Shown here: positions 1 through 7,963 of the stretch, piece by piece | Layout: every line of letters begins with the position of its first letter | Numbering within the stretch: position 1 is the first letter of the stretch | NCBI GenBank assembly: GCA_019416425.1 | Contig: DXXK01000088.1 | Location: forward strand, 1-64,000 | Direction: 5' to 3' | Length of the DNA: 64,000 nt | DNA from: Bacteroidales bacterium | GTDB taxonomy: Bacteria > Bacteroidota > Bacteroidia > Bacteroidales > Muribaculaceae | The notes under the pieces: generated by a model | What the model was told of the DNA's origin: nothing | Seen by the model: only the letters and a program-made list of their open reading frames with translations | The model's database searches: none | Position numbers and translations under genes: made by a program

Positions 1-1332
1 ACAAATCCAGAGATCAGTCAAGAAAAAACACTTTTTTCTTTTGAAGATGTACTTCCGGACAGGAAAATCAAGGTGGATTTCAATGCCCCGGATATCTCCT
101 CCAATGGCGGACTGGTCCTCGCTGGACTTGAAAAGGAAAATATAGCCCGCAAGATCGCCCGTCTGATTCCGGATTACAGGAACCAGATTCTCGTTCGGCA
201 CTCGTACGAAGAAATGGTATGTCAGCGCGTGGGTCAGATAATGTGCGGATACGAGGATGCCAACGACTGCGATCGTCTGCGGCACGACAGCGCATTGAAG
301 ATGAGTGTCGGGCGGAAGCCCTCGGATATGGATCTGTGTTCCCAGCCGACAATGACCCGGCTTGAAAACCATGTGGACAAGAAAACGCTGATCGAGATCG
401 GGAAGCTGTTCGTCAAGGAGTATGTCGCCTCGTTTTCCAAACCGCCCAAAAGGGTTATTCTTGACGTGGATGACACCAACGCCGACACCTACGGGGCGCA
501 GCAGCTTTCGTTGTTCAATGACTATTACGATGAGTACTGCTATATGCCGCTGGTAATCTTCGACGGGATGAACGGCAAGCTCATCCTTCCTCTGCTTCGA
601 CCGGGAAGACGCAATAAATCGTTGAACATCTTCGGCATACTGCGCAGGGTCGTGGAGTATCTGCATGAGGCATGGCCGCATACGATAATCGAACTTCGCG
701 GCGACAGCCACTTCTGCAGCCATGAGTTCATGGACTGGGCCAGGACGCATCTATACGTGCGCTTCACCACCGGACTTTCCGGCAATCCGGCCCTTATGAA
801 AAAGATCGACAAGCCGTTGCGACGCGCCAAAGGAGACTATGAACGGCACGGCGAGGACATCCGCAGATATTACAGCTTCGACTACAAGGCTAAATCCTGG
901 AAATACCGCCAGCACGTCATCGCCAAGCTTGAAGTCACTTCCAAGGGCGTAAATGTCCGCTTCATTGTCACGAGCAACCGCAACAACAAGCCGGAAACCG
1001 TATATCGACGATATTGCCGCAGAGGAACGATGGAACTTTGGATAAAGGATCTGAAATACTTCCGCGCCGACAGGATGTCCTGCAATTCATTCAGGGCCAA
1101 TACCTTCAGGCTGTTTCTGTGTGCCGCGGCCTATGTCATGACGCATCGGATCAAGACCACGGCATTTGCCCGGACCGAAGTCGAAGACTTCACAATGGAC
1201 AGCTTCATGAAACGGATAATGCTGAGCGCAGTGTTCATTGTCGAGAAGAAGACCATTATCCGGTTCAGTTTCTCGCCGAACCACAGACACAAGGAGGCCA
1301 TGACACTTGCGTTGGAGAGACTTTCGGCATAA
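1..1332 (+). CDS. IS1380-family transposase, 5' end cut by window edge
   Basis: This DDE transposase would cut and paste its own insertion sequence. The reading frame is open to base 1, so the GTG at 73 is not convincing as the start and a few N-terminal codons probably lie outside the window. Of the protein, 443 residues are visible, close to the usual family length. The acidic residues sit in the expected contexts: VILDVDDT followed by a G-Q pair, ELRGDSHF, and GTMELWIKDLKYF near the C-terminus. DVDDT and the Y-x(n)-R-G-x-E-L-W-I-K-D arrangement are typical of IS1380 elements. No internal stop is seen, so it may be active. Terminal inverted repeats cannot be defined because the left end is missing. 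Confidence 0.9.
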   Translation, partial: TNPEISQEKTLFSFEDVLPDRKIKVDFNAPDISSNGGLVLAGLEKENIARKIARLIPDYRNQILVRHSYEEMVCQRVGQIMCGYEDANDCDRLRHDSALKMSVGRKPSDMDLCSQPTMTRLENHVDKKTLIEIGKLFVKEYVASFSKPPKRVILDVDDTNADTYGAQQLSLFNDYYDEYCYMPLVIFDGMNGKLILPLLRPGRRNKSLNIFGILRRVVEYLHEAWPHTIIELRGDSHFCSHEFMDWARTHLYVRFTTGLSGNPALMKKIDKPLRRAKGDYERHGEDIRRYYSFDYKAKSWKYRQHVIAKLEVTSKGVNVRFIVTSNRNNKPETVYRRYCRRGTMELWIKDLKYFRADRMSCNSFRANTFRLFLCAAAYVMTHRIKTTAFARTEVEDFTMDSFMKRIMLSAVFIVEKKTIIRFSFSPNHRHKEAMTLALERLSA

Positions 1333-1700
1333 TCGCCACTTCAATCATAAAATCACGAAGTCCGGTTTGCAATCGGACCCCCTTTACGTGTGCCGGGTGG
1401 ATGATTTTTTATCTTTTCATTGAAAAAAGGATGCGATCCAGTCCATGTCAGCCACGCGGAAACTCAAAAATATCACATTGATATCATGCCCGATTGAAAT
1501 TACTACGCATTGCCTCGGTGTCCAGCCATAGCCATGTTCATCGAGCTACCCCTATGAATAATGTAGGTGAATAATGTAGGTTAACACCTGAAAACAAATT
1601 CAGTTCAGTTTAATTCCGTTGATATATAGTGTAATAGCATTTAATGCTATTCACCACGATTCATTACAATTTACTAAAATGGTGCTGGTGGCACCACCCA

Positions 1701-1737
1701 AGACCGCTAATTCTCAATGAGTTAGCGGTCTTTTGTT
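1701..1737 (+). terminator. Rho-independent terminator
   Basis: Ten-base perfect stem, agaccgctaa (1701-1710) and ttagcggtct (1722-1731), with an 11-nt loop followed by a T-rich run. No gene ends close upstream, so it may belong to a lost gene or to read-through transcription from the transposase. Confidence 0.7.
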
Positions 1738-2039
1738 TAACTACATCCCACCAAGTCACCAAAAAAGTCACCACACCCACGCTAACACGCTATGTTATTG
1801 CGGGTTACGCGCGTTAGTACAGACGCATATCTATTCTTGTTATGATTTAATCTGCTGATAATCAACGCTCAAATCATATCCATTCAAAACCATTCAGCAT
1901 CATTCAACCCCACATCACCGCCTCACCGCCCCAAACTTTAACAGACTTTAACCATATTTCGGCGATAAAAATGTGGTGACCTCAGCCAAATTTTCGTCGG
2001 GTCACCACGCGTAACCGTTAAAATCTCATAATAATTTCG

Positions 2040-2047
2040 TAACTTTG
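2040..2047 (+). promoter_or_regulatory. Bacteroidota -7 box (TAACTTTG) for the zinc-ribbon/GNAT pair
   Basis: TAACTTTG is an exact match to TAnnTTTG. No good TTTG lies 19-21 nt upstream, so the -33 half is weak. A start here would give a leader of about 250 nt that contains the stem-loop at 2111-2233. Confidence 0.45.
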
Positions 2048-2098
2048 TGGTCGGGTTGGCGTAATCCAATCCACGACATTTTGAAAATAAGAAGCGTT

Positions 2099-2233
2099 AT
2101 GCTCATCTTGTAACTTGAAAACCTGAGAGCCTTTCAAATTTGATGCAAGAGATAGCATAGTGGTTCTCACGCATACGGCGTGGGCTGCTATCGTTATATC
2201 TGCATCATAGGCTTTCTCAGGGCCGTCAAGTTA
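2099..2233 (+). promoter_or_regulatory. Structured leader: four-codon ORF and a 123-nt extended stem-loop
   Basis: A mini-ORF reading M-L-I-L-stop occupies 2099-2113. Its stop codon is the first base triplet of a long nested stem. Paired arms, outer to inner: 2111-2118 with 2226-2233; 2122-2128 with 2215-2221; 2129-2132 with 2209-2212; 2141-2147 with 2201-2207; 2151-2157 with 2186-2192; 2168-2172 with 2178-2182. The arrangement of a tiny ORF running into the base of a hairpin resembles an attenuator, in which ribosome position on the mini-ORF would decide whether the stem forms. That role is inference; the pairing is seen directly. Confidence 0.55.
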
Positions 2234-2306
2234 GATTGACATAGATAGTCCGCGCTTTTGCATTTATGAATCCGCCCTGTCGGACTGATGGGCAAAAAGA
2301 AAAACA

Positions 2307-2576
2307 ATGGAAATGAAATTCTGTCAGAGCTGCGGAATGCCGCTCACCAACGAAATCCTCGGCACAAATGCGGATGGCACGCCAAATGAGGATTACTGTA
2401 TCTACTGCTACAAGGACGGCAAATTCACGCAGGACATGACTATGGAGCAGATGATAGACCACTGCGCCCAGTTCACCGATGAAATCAACAAGCAATCGGG
2501 ACAGAACCTGACTAAAGAACAAGCAAAGGAAATGATGCGCCAGTTCTTCCCACACCTCAAACGCTGGAAGAAATGA
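2307..2576 (+). CDS. Small zinc-ribbon protein (PF12674-like)
   Basis: An 89-residue protein with two close cysteine pairs, FCQSCGMPL at the N-terminus and YCIYCYKDG near residue 33, the pattern of the putative zinc ribbon family PF12674. The rest is helical and charged with no other motif. The family is often found alone or attached to regulators and has no settled function. The gene overlaps the downstream acetyltransferase by 4 bases (ATGA), so the two are translationally coupled. Both sit behind the structured leader at 2099-2233, suggesting conditional expression. The start ATG is the first in frame after the hairpin. Confidence 0.75.
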   Translation: MEMKFCQSCGMPLTNEILGTNADGTPNEDYCIYCYKDGKFTQDMTMEQMIDHCAQFTDEINKQSGQNLTKEQAKEMMRQFFPHLKRWKK

Positions 2577-3124
2577 TAATGATTGAGACGGAAAGACTTA
2601 TTCTCAGACCATGGCAGGAAACAGAGGCTGACACTCTGTTCAAGTATGCCAGCGATACTGACATTGGCCCTATTGCCGGTTGGGAGCCGCATGCATCAGT
2701 AGAAAACAGTCTGGAAATCATTCGGACTGTATTTTCAGCGCCGGAAACATTCGCCGTCGTTCTGAAAGATACGGGTGAGCCTGTAGGCTGTTGCGGAATC
2801 ATGTTTGCGGATGGTCTTCATTCCGCAGCCATGAAGCCGGGCGAAGCTGAGATAGGCTATTGGATTGGCAAGCCCTATTGGGGGCAAGGTTTCATACCGG
2901 AAGCGGTCAAAGCCCTGCTGTCGAGATCTTTCAATGACTTGGCTCTTGAGGCTGTGTGGTGTGGATATTATGAAGGAAACAATAAATCGAAACGTGTTTG
3001 TGAAAAATGCGGCTTCAGGTTCCATCATACTAACAGGGACATCCTGTCTCCTCTCGGAGACAAACGGACAGAGCATTTCTACATAATGACGAGAGAGGAT
3101 TATCATGCCATACATATCCATTGA
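2573..3124 (+). CDS. GNAT N-acetyltransferase, RimJ/RimL type
   Basis: A 183-residue acetyltransferase that would move an acetyl group from acetyl-CoA to an amine on a protein or small molecule. The N-terminal IETERLILRPW is the standard RimJ/RimL opening. The acetyl-CoA loop is visible as the GYWIGKPYWGQGF stretch (W-G-x-G), followed by a helix ending in ALLSRSF and the Y-x-G-N-x-x-S-K-R-V motif near residue 140. The substrate cannot be told from sequence. The start at 2573 overlaps the zinc-ribbon stop; a second in-frame ATG at 2579 is also possible. Enzymes of this type are common cargo in mobile regions, which fits the repeat-rich upstream DNA. Confidence 0.88.
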   Translation: MIMIETERLILRPWQETEADTLFKYASDTDIGPIAGWEPHASVENSLEIIRTVFSAPETFAVVLKDTGEPVGCCGIMFADGLHSAAMKPGEAEIGYWIGKPYWGQGFIPEAVKALLSRSFNDLALEAVWCGYYEGNNKSKRVCEKCGFRFHHTNRDILSPLGDKRTEHFYIMTREDYHAIHIH

Positions 3125-3146
3125 AAGCGGTCAGCCTGCCGCTTTC
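3123..3146. terminator. Hairpin between convergent genes
   Basis: gaaagcgg (3123-3130) pairs with ccgctttc (3139-3146) across an 8-nt loop, overlapping the end of the acetyltransferase gene. The following T-run is poor, so termination is plausible rather than certain. Confidence 0.4.
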
Positions 3147-3182
3147 GATTGATATGTTTGATTCAGGCTATATATCGGCACT

Positions 3183-3371
3183 TCATTTCTTGTAGATTAT
3201 GAGCGAATCCGTGCGGACTGCATATGGGAGTTGTAGCTCTTCAATTCGGGCATCTGTCCTACCAGCCTGACGGTACTGTTCGTATCCTCTTGTCGTAACG
3301 ACAACTTGGTTCTCTAAGTTGCATGAGCAAAGAGCAAAGAATATCATTACCAATAAAATAACTCTCATCAT
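3183..3371 (-). CDS. Small lipoprotein, 62 aa
   Basis: Short protein with a hydrophobic signal segment (VILLVMIFFALCSC) ending in a lipobox-like cysteine, then about 45 polar residues. It starts 14 bases after the stop of the outer-membrane barrel gene on the same strand, so it is probably the last gene of that transcript. No family is recognised. The signal peptide, tight spacing and complete frame support a real gene. It may be an accessory of the barrel or part of the envelope response controlled by the divergent two-component system. Confidence 0.5.
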   Translation of the reverse strand: MMRVILLVMIFFALCSCNLENQVVVTTRGYEQYRQAGRTDARIEELQLPYAVRTDSLIIYKK

Positions 3372-3385
3372 AAATCAATATTAGA

Positions 3386-5422
3386 TTATTTACCTGTGCC
3401 GAAACGCGAGGTGTCAATACTTGTGTCTTTAGGCTTGAAACCGTTGAATCGCCAGATAAATGTCAGTTTGAGATTACGGGACATATCACGGACTTTCATA
3501 CGATAGTCCTGACCTGTATGGTTGATGTTCATGGTCGGCGACCATTTGTTGAATATATCATCGGCTTTCAGATCCAGCTCACAGCAGCGTTTCTTTCCGA
3601 ACTGCCACTTGATTCCAGCATCCACTTTCCATATATCCGAAAGGTCGGCAATGCCTTGCAATGATGGCGAGATATAACTGAAATCCAAAGAAAGGGAGAA
3701 GGGTCTGTTCTGAGTGAACTTGAAGGTGTTGTTAAGCGAACCATAGAAAATCCATTTGCTGTTGTCGAAACTTATGTCATGGAAATTATCGGCCTTTTCT
3801 CTTTGATTGAATATGTTGGCTGTGGCTGATGCGTTCCAGATGTAACTGATACCGAAAGGCGCATAGAGGTTAAGACCAACCACCCGCTTGTAGTTCATAT
3901 TCATGGTCTGATAGATGAGATTGAGAGCATCCGGCGACTGATAGGGAAGCTGCACCGTTGCTTTATCACCATACTGAAAATATAGTGTCGCCACATATTT
4001 CTGCTTAAGAATATAATTTAATTGTGCATCATACTGGATAAAAGGCTGTAGCTCAGGATTACCGATTACTGTCGAATAATCATTGATATGGCTCGTGCCA
4101 CCATGAAGTTCCCAATATGACGGATAGTTGCGTTGGGTGCTGAGATTCAGTTGGAATATGCTTTTCGGTGTCTTGTAGTAAGTTGCTCCAAGTTGAGGGA
4201 TGAAGTTCCAGTTGTGCTGATATTTATTATGATAATACTCCCCCTTAGCCGATATGTTGAACGACAGACCCCAATCAAACGACCGTTGTGTACCGACATA
4301 AGAACTCACCATATCTTCGTTTAGAATATCATCGAAATCAGGATTGGAGGATAATACATAATGTTGCGAGCTATGGTCTTTCGAGAGCTGATACTCCATG
4401 CCATAGTTCAGTTGCCATTTGCCGAACTGATGCTGTTGGTCAATATACACATGCCAGCGGTTTATCTCCTGACGGTTGTCGGAGCCAAGCAGATAATCGG
4501 CATCCTTAAACAATGATTGGGAACGATTCTCGGAATAGGAGGTATAGTCACCGCCGACAGTCATGCCGAACGGGGCTGTGTAACGCAGAGCTATATTATG
4601 ATAATCGACAGGCGACAGCATCTTGTAGGCATTTGTATAGTTGCCCAACGTACCAGATGAGAGTGCCCGGCTCTTTGAATCGGAGATTATCTGACCGTTG
4701 TAAGTGACTTTGAGTGTTTTCCATGAACCGGAGGCAAATATGGTATTGCTCCAGTTCTGACCGATGCGGCGCATATCATCCTCAATCATAGTCCGCTTAC
4801 CATCATAAAGATGATTCGACCATGTTTCCTCACGGCTCCATGATTTACAGCGCGTCAGACCATAGTTTAAGTCGAAAGTCCAATCCTTTATAGCGTATGT
4901 GGCTGCAAGTACACCGCCATACGAGCCATAGTGCGCCTGATTATGTCCGGCTCTGACTTGTCCCTGCAGACCATCAAGAGGAGTCGGAGTTTTCAGAACT
5001 ACGTTGATTACAGCACCATTGACATGATATTTAGCCGGAGCGGAATACATGATCTCCACATTTTTCAATCTGTCAACCGGAGTGTTGTAGAGAAGTTGAT
5101 AAAGATTCTGGAGCGGCATATTGGTAAGCCCTCCATTGAGAATAATGGTGACATTTGAGGCTCCTGTAAGCCCTATCATTCCATTGTTATTCGTGACGCC
5201 TGGTAAATAGCCGAGAGCTTCAAGTATATTGTTAACCGGTTTGTCCTTGACTATTCCGGGGAGGTCAACAACCATAATTCCGTCTTCCCCCCTGACCTGT
5301 GGTTTCTCACCTTTTACAACAACTTCATCGAGTTGTTGGGAAGAAATCGTATCGGGCTCCACAGTCTGAGCATAGGAGGCTGTGCTATGTAAGATTGCTA
5401 TGAGAAGAAATGCTTTTTTCAT
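3386..5422 (-). CDS. Outer-membrane beta-barrel, TonB-receptor-like
   Basis: A 678-residue outer-membrane protein. The N-terminal signal peptide (AFLLIAILHSTASYAQ) leads to a plug-like region containing QQLDEVVVKGEKP, a TonB-box-like segment, and LGYLPGVTNNNGMIGLTGASNVTIILNGG, typical of receptor plugs. The rest is alternating aromatic beta strands. Size and the lack of an N-terminal carboxypeptidase-like domain fit the outer membrane beta-barrel family PF14905 rather than SusC. The ligand is unknown. The gene diverges from a histidine kinase/response regulator pair across a 240-bp gap carrying 18-bp tandem repeats, so it is a strong candidate target of that regulator. Confidence 0.85.
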   Translation of the reverse strand: MKKAFLLIAILHSTASYAQTVEPDTISSQQLDEVVVKGEKPQVRGEDGIMVVDLPGIVKDKPVNNILEALGYLPGVTNNNGMIGLTGASNVTIILNGGLTNMPLQNLYQLLYNTPVDRLKNVEIMYSAPAKYHVNGAVINVVLKTPTPLDGLQGQVRAGHNQAHYGSYGGVLAATYAIKDWTFDLNYGLTRCKSWSREETWSNHLYDGKRTMIEDDMRRIGQNWSNTIFASGSWKTLKVTYNGQIISDSKSRALSSGTLGNYTNAYKMLSPVDYHNIALRYTAPFGMTVGGDYTSYSENRSQSLFKDADYLLGSDNRQEINRWHVYIDQQHQFGKWQLNYGMEYQLSKDHSSQHYVLSSNPDFDDILNEDMVSSYVGTQRSFDWGLSFNISAKGEYYHNKYQHNWNFIPQLGATYYKTPKSIFQLNLSTQRNYPSYWELHGGTSHINDYSTVIGNPELQPFIQYDAQLNYILKQKYVATLYFQYGDKATVQLPYQSPDALNLIYQTMNMNYKRVVGLNLYAPFGISYIWNASATANIFNQREKADNFHDISFDNSKWIFYGSLNNTFKFTQNRPFSLSLDFSYISPSLQGIADLSDIWKVDAGIKWQFGKKRCCELDLKADDIFNKWSPTMNINHTGQDYRMKVRDMSRNLKLTFIWRFNGFKPKDTSIDTSRFGTGK

Positions 5423-5480
5423 TGCGAATATTTTTCTGATGCAAAATTACCTATATTATATTCAGCCTAACTATAACCAA

Positions 5481-5520
5481 CCTTATTTAGTCTTAAATGC
5501 TCCCTTATTTAGTCTTAAAT
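5481..5520. promoter_or_regulatory. Two exact 18-bp direct repeats, probable response-regulator operator
   Basis: ccttatttagtcttaaat occurs at 5481-5498 and again at 5503-5520, a 22-bp period, which puts both copies on the same face of the helix. OmpR-type regulators usually bind tandem half-sites with such spacing. The repeats lie 58-98 bp upstream of the barrel gene start, in the divergent region shared with the kinase gene. Repeat identity is direct; the regulator assignment is inference. Confidence 0.6.
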
Positions 5521-5591
5521 CGAAGCTATCCTAATCGATTGTATGACGGATTATTAGTAAATTTGCGGAGATTTAAGTTTTTAATAGGAAC

Positions 5592-5658
5592 CCGCGAGCA
5601 CTTAGTGGTTGCGGTGATTAATGATTTTTATATGAGACCGCGAGCACTTCGTGATTGC
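5592..5658. repeat. Two near-identical 21-bp imperfect palindromes
   Basis: ccgcgagcactt[a/c]gtg[g/a]ttgc is present at 5592-5612 and 5638-5658, 46 bp apart with two mismatches. The first copy extends to a small hairpin (CCGC and CAC pairing with GTG and GCGG). A four-codon ORF (M-I-F-I-stop, 5621-5635) lies between them, just before the kinase start. The copies may be translational control elements or protein sites. Confidence 0.45.
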
Positions 5659-5662
5659 AGAT

Positions 5663-7081
5663 ATGAAACGTTTTAAGACAATATCGACCACGTTTATTAT
5701 TGTCATTGCAGTCATTTTCAGCTGTAATGTCTATTATCTCATATCCCTTTATAATTCTATAAGGGCCAATGTTGAGCGGGATGTGATGAAGGCTTTGGCT
5801 GATGCCGATATTGATGACCTGATGTATCGTGCAGGCAGAGCGCAAGCATTAGCCTCAAACGTAGAGTTACAGCAGGATATTGAAGAATACAATGCACCCA
5901 GAAAAGCCGAGGCATCTACATACCGGGATAAAAACGGTCAGCTTATTTCTGTCAGGACCGAGGCTGACGGTACAGTTGTGGAAAAACGAGCTAAATTGTC
6001 GGAAAACAGTCCATATTCCAATCAGATGGTTGATGCAATGAGCCGGCAGTTTCATGCAATAATGGATAAATATATCCCTTATGACATGGCAGTAATGGAT
6101 AGTGTTTTACGCAATCAGCTCTCTCACAGGTTCATCTATCCTGATTTCTTATGTGTAGAGGTTATCAATAGCAAGGATTCTGTGATTTGTGGTAATGCTA
6201 AATTCAACAGGGAATCAGGATTGGATTCATACCGCTATTCTATCAACCCTGACGAGGGGATATATTATAAGGTATATATGACACCTCTAACACGTCATAT
6301 CATTTCGGAAATGTCAGGTGTTATCATAACCGTTTTCCTTCTTTTGATCGCATTTACATTGGCGTTTTGGTATCTCTTTCACACAGTCTCAAAAATGAGA
6401 ACAATCGAAGAAATGAAAGATGATTTTGTAAGCAATATGACACATGAGCTGAAAACGCCTATCGCTATTGCATATTCCGCCAATGACGCTCTACTAAATT
6501 ACGATACAGACAACGACCCGCAGAAAAAAGAGACATATCTCAATATCGCCAATAAACAGCTAAAACGGCTCGGCGAACTGGTAGAAAATATCCTTGCGAT
6601 GAGTATGGAGCGGCGAAAAACAATGAAGCTAAAACCGGAGAGAGTCCTGTTGCGGTCTTTTATTGAAGAAATAGCCACTGCTCAGCGTATGAGAGGTGAT
6701 AAGGAAATAACAATAAATGTAGGTGTAGACGAGGATGTTTCGATAGAAGCTGACAGGACACATCTGTCAAATGTACTGAACAATTTGATTGACAATTCCA
6801 TCAAATATTCAGGCAGCAGTGTTGAAATAACCATATCCGGCAATGAGAGAGAAATCTCTGTCTCAGACAACGGCATCGGCATTCCTGCCAACTCTATACC
6901 ATATTTGTTTAACAAATTCTATCGTGTCCCACACGGCAACCGACAGGATGTCAGAGGGTACGGTATAGGGTTATACTATGTAAAGAGCATACTTGATAAA
7001 ATGGGTTGGAGCATTGATGTCAGAAGCAAAGAAAACGAAGGCTCGGTATTCACAATTAAAATCTTCAACGATGGGCAATAA
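5663..7081 (+). CDS. Sensor histidine kinase
   Basis: A 472-residue membrane kinase. Transmembrane segments are near residues 5-27 (TTFIIVIAVIFSCNVYYLI) and 220-240 (VIITVFLLLIAFTLAFWYLF), with a periplasmic sensor domain of about 190 residues between them. The HisKA motif is NMTHELKTPIAIA, then the N-box NLIDNSIKYS, G1 VSDNGIGI and G2 GYGIGLYYVKSI. It autophosphorylates the histidine and passes phosphate to the downstream regulator, whose gene overlaps it by 11 bases. I chose the ATG at 5663 over the in-frame GTG at 5651 because the latter lies inside the second palindromic repeat. The likely target is the divergent barrel gene. Confidence 0.93.
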   Translation: MKRFKTISTTFIIVIAVIFSCNVYYLISLYNSIRANVERDVMKALADADIDDLMYRAGRAQALASNVELQQDIEEYNAPRKAEASTYRDKNGQLISVRTEADGTVVEKRAKLSENSPYSNQMVDAMSRQFHAIMDKYIPYDMAVMDSVLRNQLSHRFIYPDFLCVEVINSKDSVICGNAKFNRESGLDSYRYSINPDEGIYYKVYMTPLTRHIISEMSGVIITVFLLLIAFTLAFWYLFHTVSKMRTIEEMKDDFVSNMTHELKTPIAIAYSANDALLNYDTDNDPQKKETYLNIANKQLKRLGELVENILAMSMERRKTMKLKPERVLLRSFIEEIATAQRMRGDKEITINVGVDEDVSIEADRTHLSNVLNNLIDNSIKYSGSSVEITISGNEREISVSDNGIGIPANSIPYLFNKFYRVPHGNRQDVRGYGIGLYYVKSILDKMGWSIDVRSKENEGSVFTIKIFNDGQ

Positions 7082-7754
7082 GATATTGTTTGTAGAGGAT
7101 GAAGAAGACCTCACTCTGATTGTCGCTGACACACTGCGCGGACAGGGATATGAGGTTATCACGGCAGCCGACGGCATAGCCGGACTTGAAAAATTTAAGT
7201 CCGAAGGCGCTGATATTGTTGTCGCTGACGTAATGATGCCTAAAATGGACGGCTTTTCGATGGCGAAGGAGATAAGGAAGTTATCGCCGACAGTTCCTCT
7301 GTTCTTTCTCACAGCCAAAAGTACAATTGATGATGTCGAGGAAGGATTTGAAATCGGAGCCAATGACTATCTCAAAAAGCCTTTTGAACTCCGCGAATTG
7401 ATAGTGAGAATAAAGGCTCTGCTCCGCCGATTCAACATTAACCGAGGTGAGGATATTAAACTCTCCCTGGGTCGGTATATCTTTAATGTGACCATACAGA
7501 CGCTTTCTCTGGAAGGACGAAGCGTTGAGCTATCGCACTTCGAGTCTAAGATTCTTGAACGGTTAGCAACTAACATTGGGAAGACAGTAGATGCTTCAGC
7601 ACTGATGATTGCGGTATGGCAACGTGACGAGCCAAGCAACCGCAATTCACTTCACGGCTATATACACAAGCTACGTCAGGCACTGCGCCAGGACCCATCG
7701 ATCTCCATTATCAACCAACGGGGATTCGGTTATATGCTGACAATCCGTAAATAG
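7071..7754 (+). CDS. Response regulator, OmpR/PhoB type
   Basis: A 227-residue DNA-binding regulator. The receiver domain has the acidic cluster FVEDEED, the phospho-acceptor aspartate in VVADVMMPKMDGF, the threonine in FLTAKS and the lysine in YLKKPF. The C-terminal winged helix (residues about 130-225) carries LSHFESKILERL and the recognition region NRNSLHGYIHKLRQAL. The start ATG at 7071 lies inside the kinase gene, indicating translational coupling. Its likely binding site is the 18-bp tandem repeat at 5481-5520. Confidence 0.94.
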   Translation: MGNKILFVEDEEDLTLIVADTLRGQGYEVITAADGIAGLEKFKSEGADIVVADVMMPKMDGFSMAKEIRKLSPTVPLFFLTAKSTIDDVEEGFEIGANDYLKKPFELRELIVRIKALLRRFNINRGEDIKLSLGRYIFNVTIQTLSLEGRSVELSHFESKILERLATNIGKTVDASALMIAVWQRDEPSNRNSLHGYIHKLRQALRQDPSISIINQRGFGYMLTIRK

Positions 7755-7963
7755 CGACCAATATGAAAGCAATCTGCGCCCTCCTCCTGGCAAGGGTTGT
7801 CATACCGGCATTGATAGGATGAACGGAAGGGGGTTGGCGTAGCGGCAAACTTATGGGTTGGCATTGGCGTTATATTTTTGCGTTTATCAGCATTCAGGTT
7901 GCAGTTTGTTACGCATCATTTGTCAACCATATTAAGATTGTACAACCGTTTATTTGAACAGGA

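Larger units (their letters stand above)
1333..2306. other. Gene-free stretch rich in inverted and direct repeats
   Basis: No convincing gene is present in these 974 bases. Visible structure: a 13-bp tandem repeat (gaataatgtaggt) at 1556-1568 and 1569-1581; a 9-bp inverted repeat around one base at 1633-1651; a terminator hairpin at 1701-1737; several gtcacc motifs at 1755-1776; an inverted repeat gtggtgacc/ggtcaccac at 1973-1981 and 2000-2008; and a promoter-like box plus long stem-loop at 2040-2233. The density of short repeats beside a transposase suggests the end of a mobile element or an old attachment region, but no attachment core can be proved from this side alone. Confidence 0.55.

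Noticed and set aside
2111..2240. Integron attC site before the zinc-ribbon/GNAT genes
   Set aside because: The long stem and a GTTAGAT end fit loosely, but the opposite end does not match the required R-Y-Y-Y-A-A-C, no second such site follows the GNAT gene and no integron integrase is present.
7763..7822. A 19-codon hydrophobic ORF after the response regulator
   Set aside because: Very short, not followed by a hairpin, and the hydrophobic start could arise by chance; not enough support for a gene.
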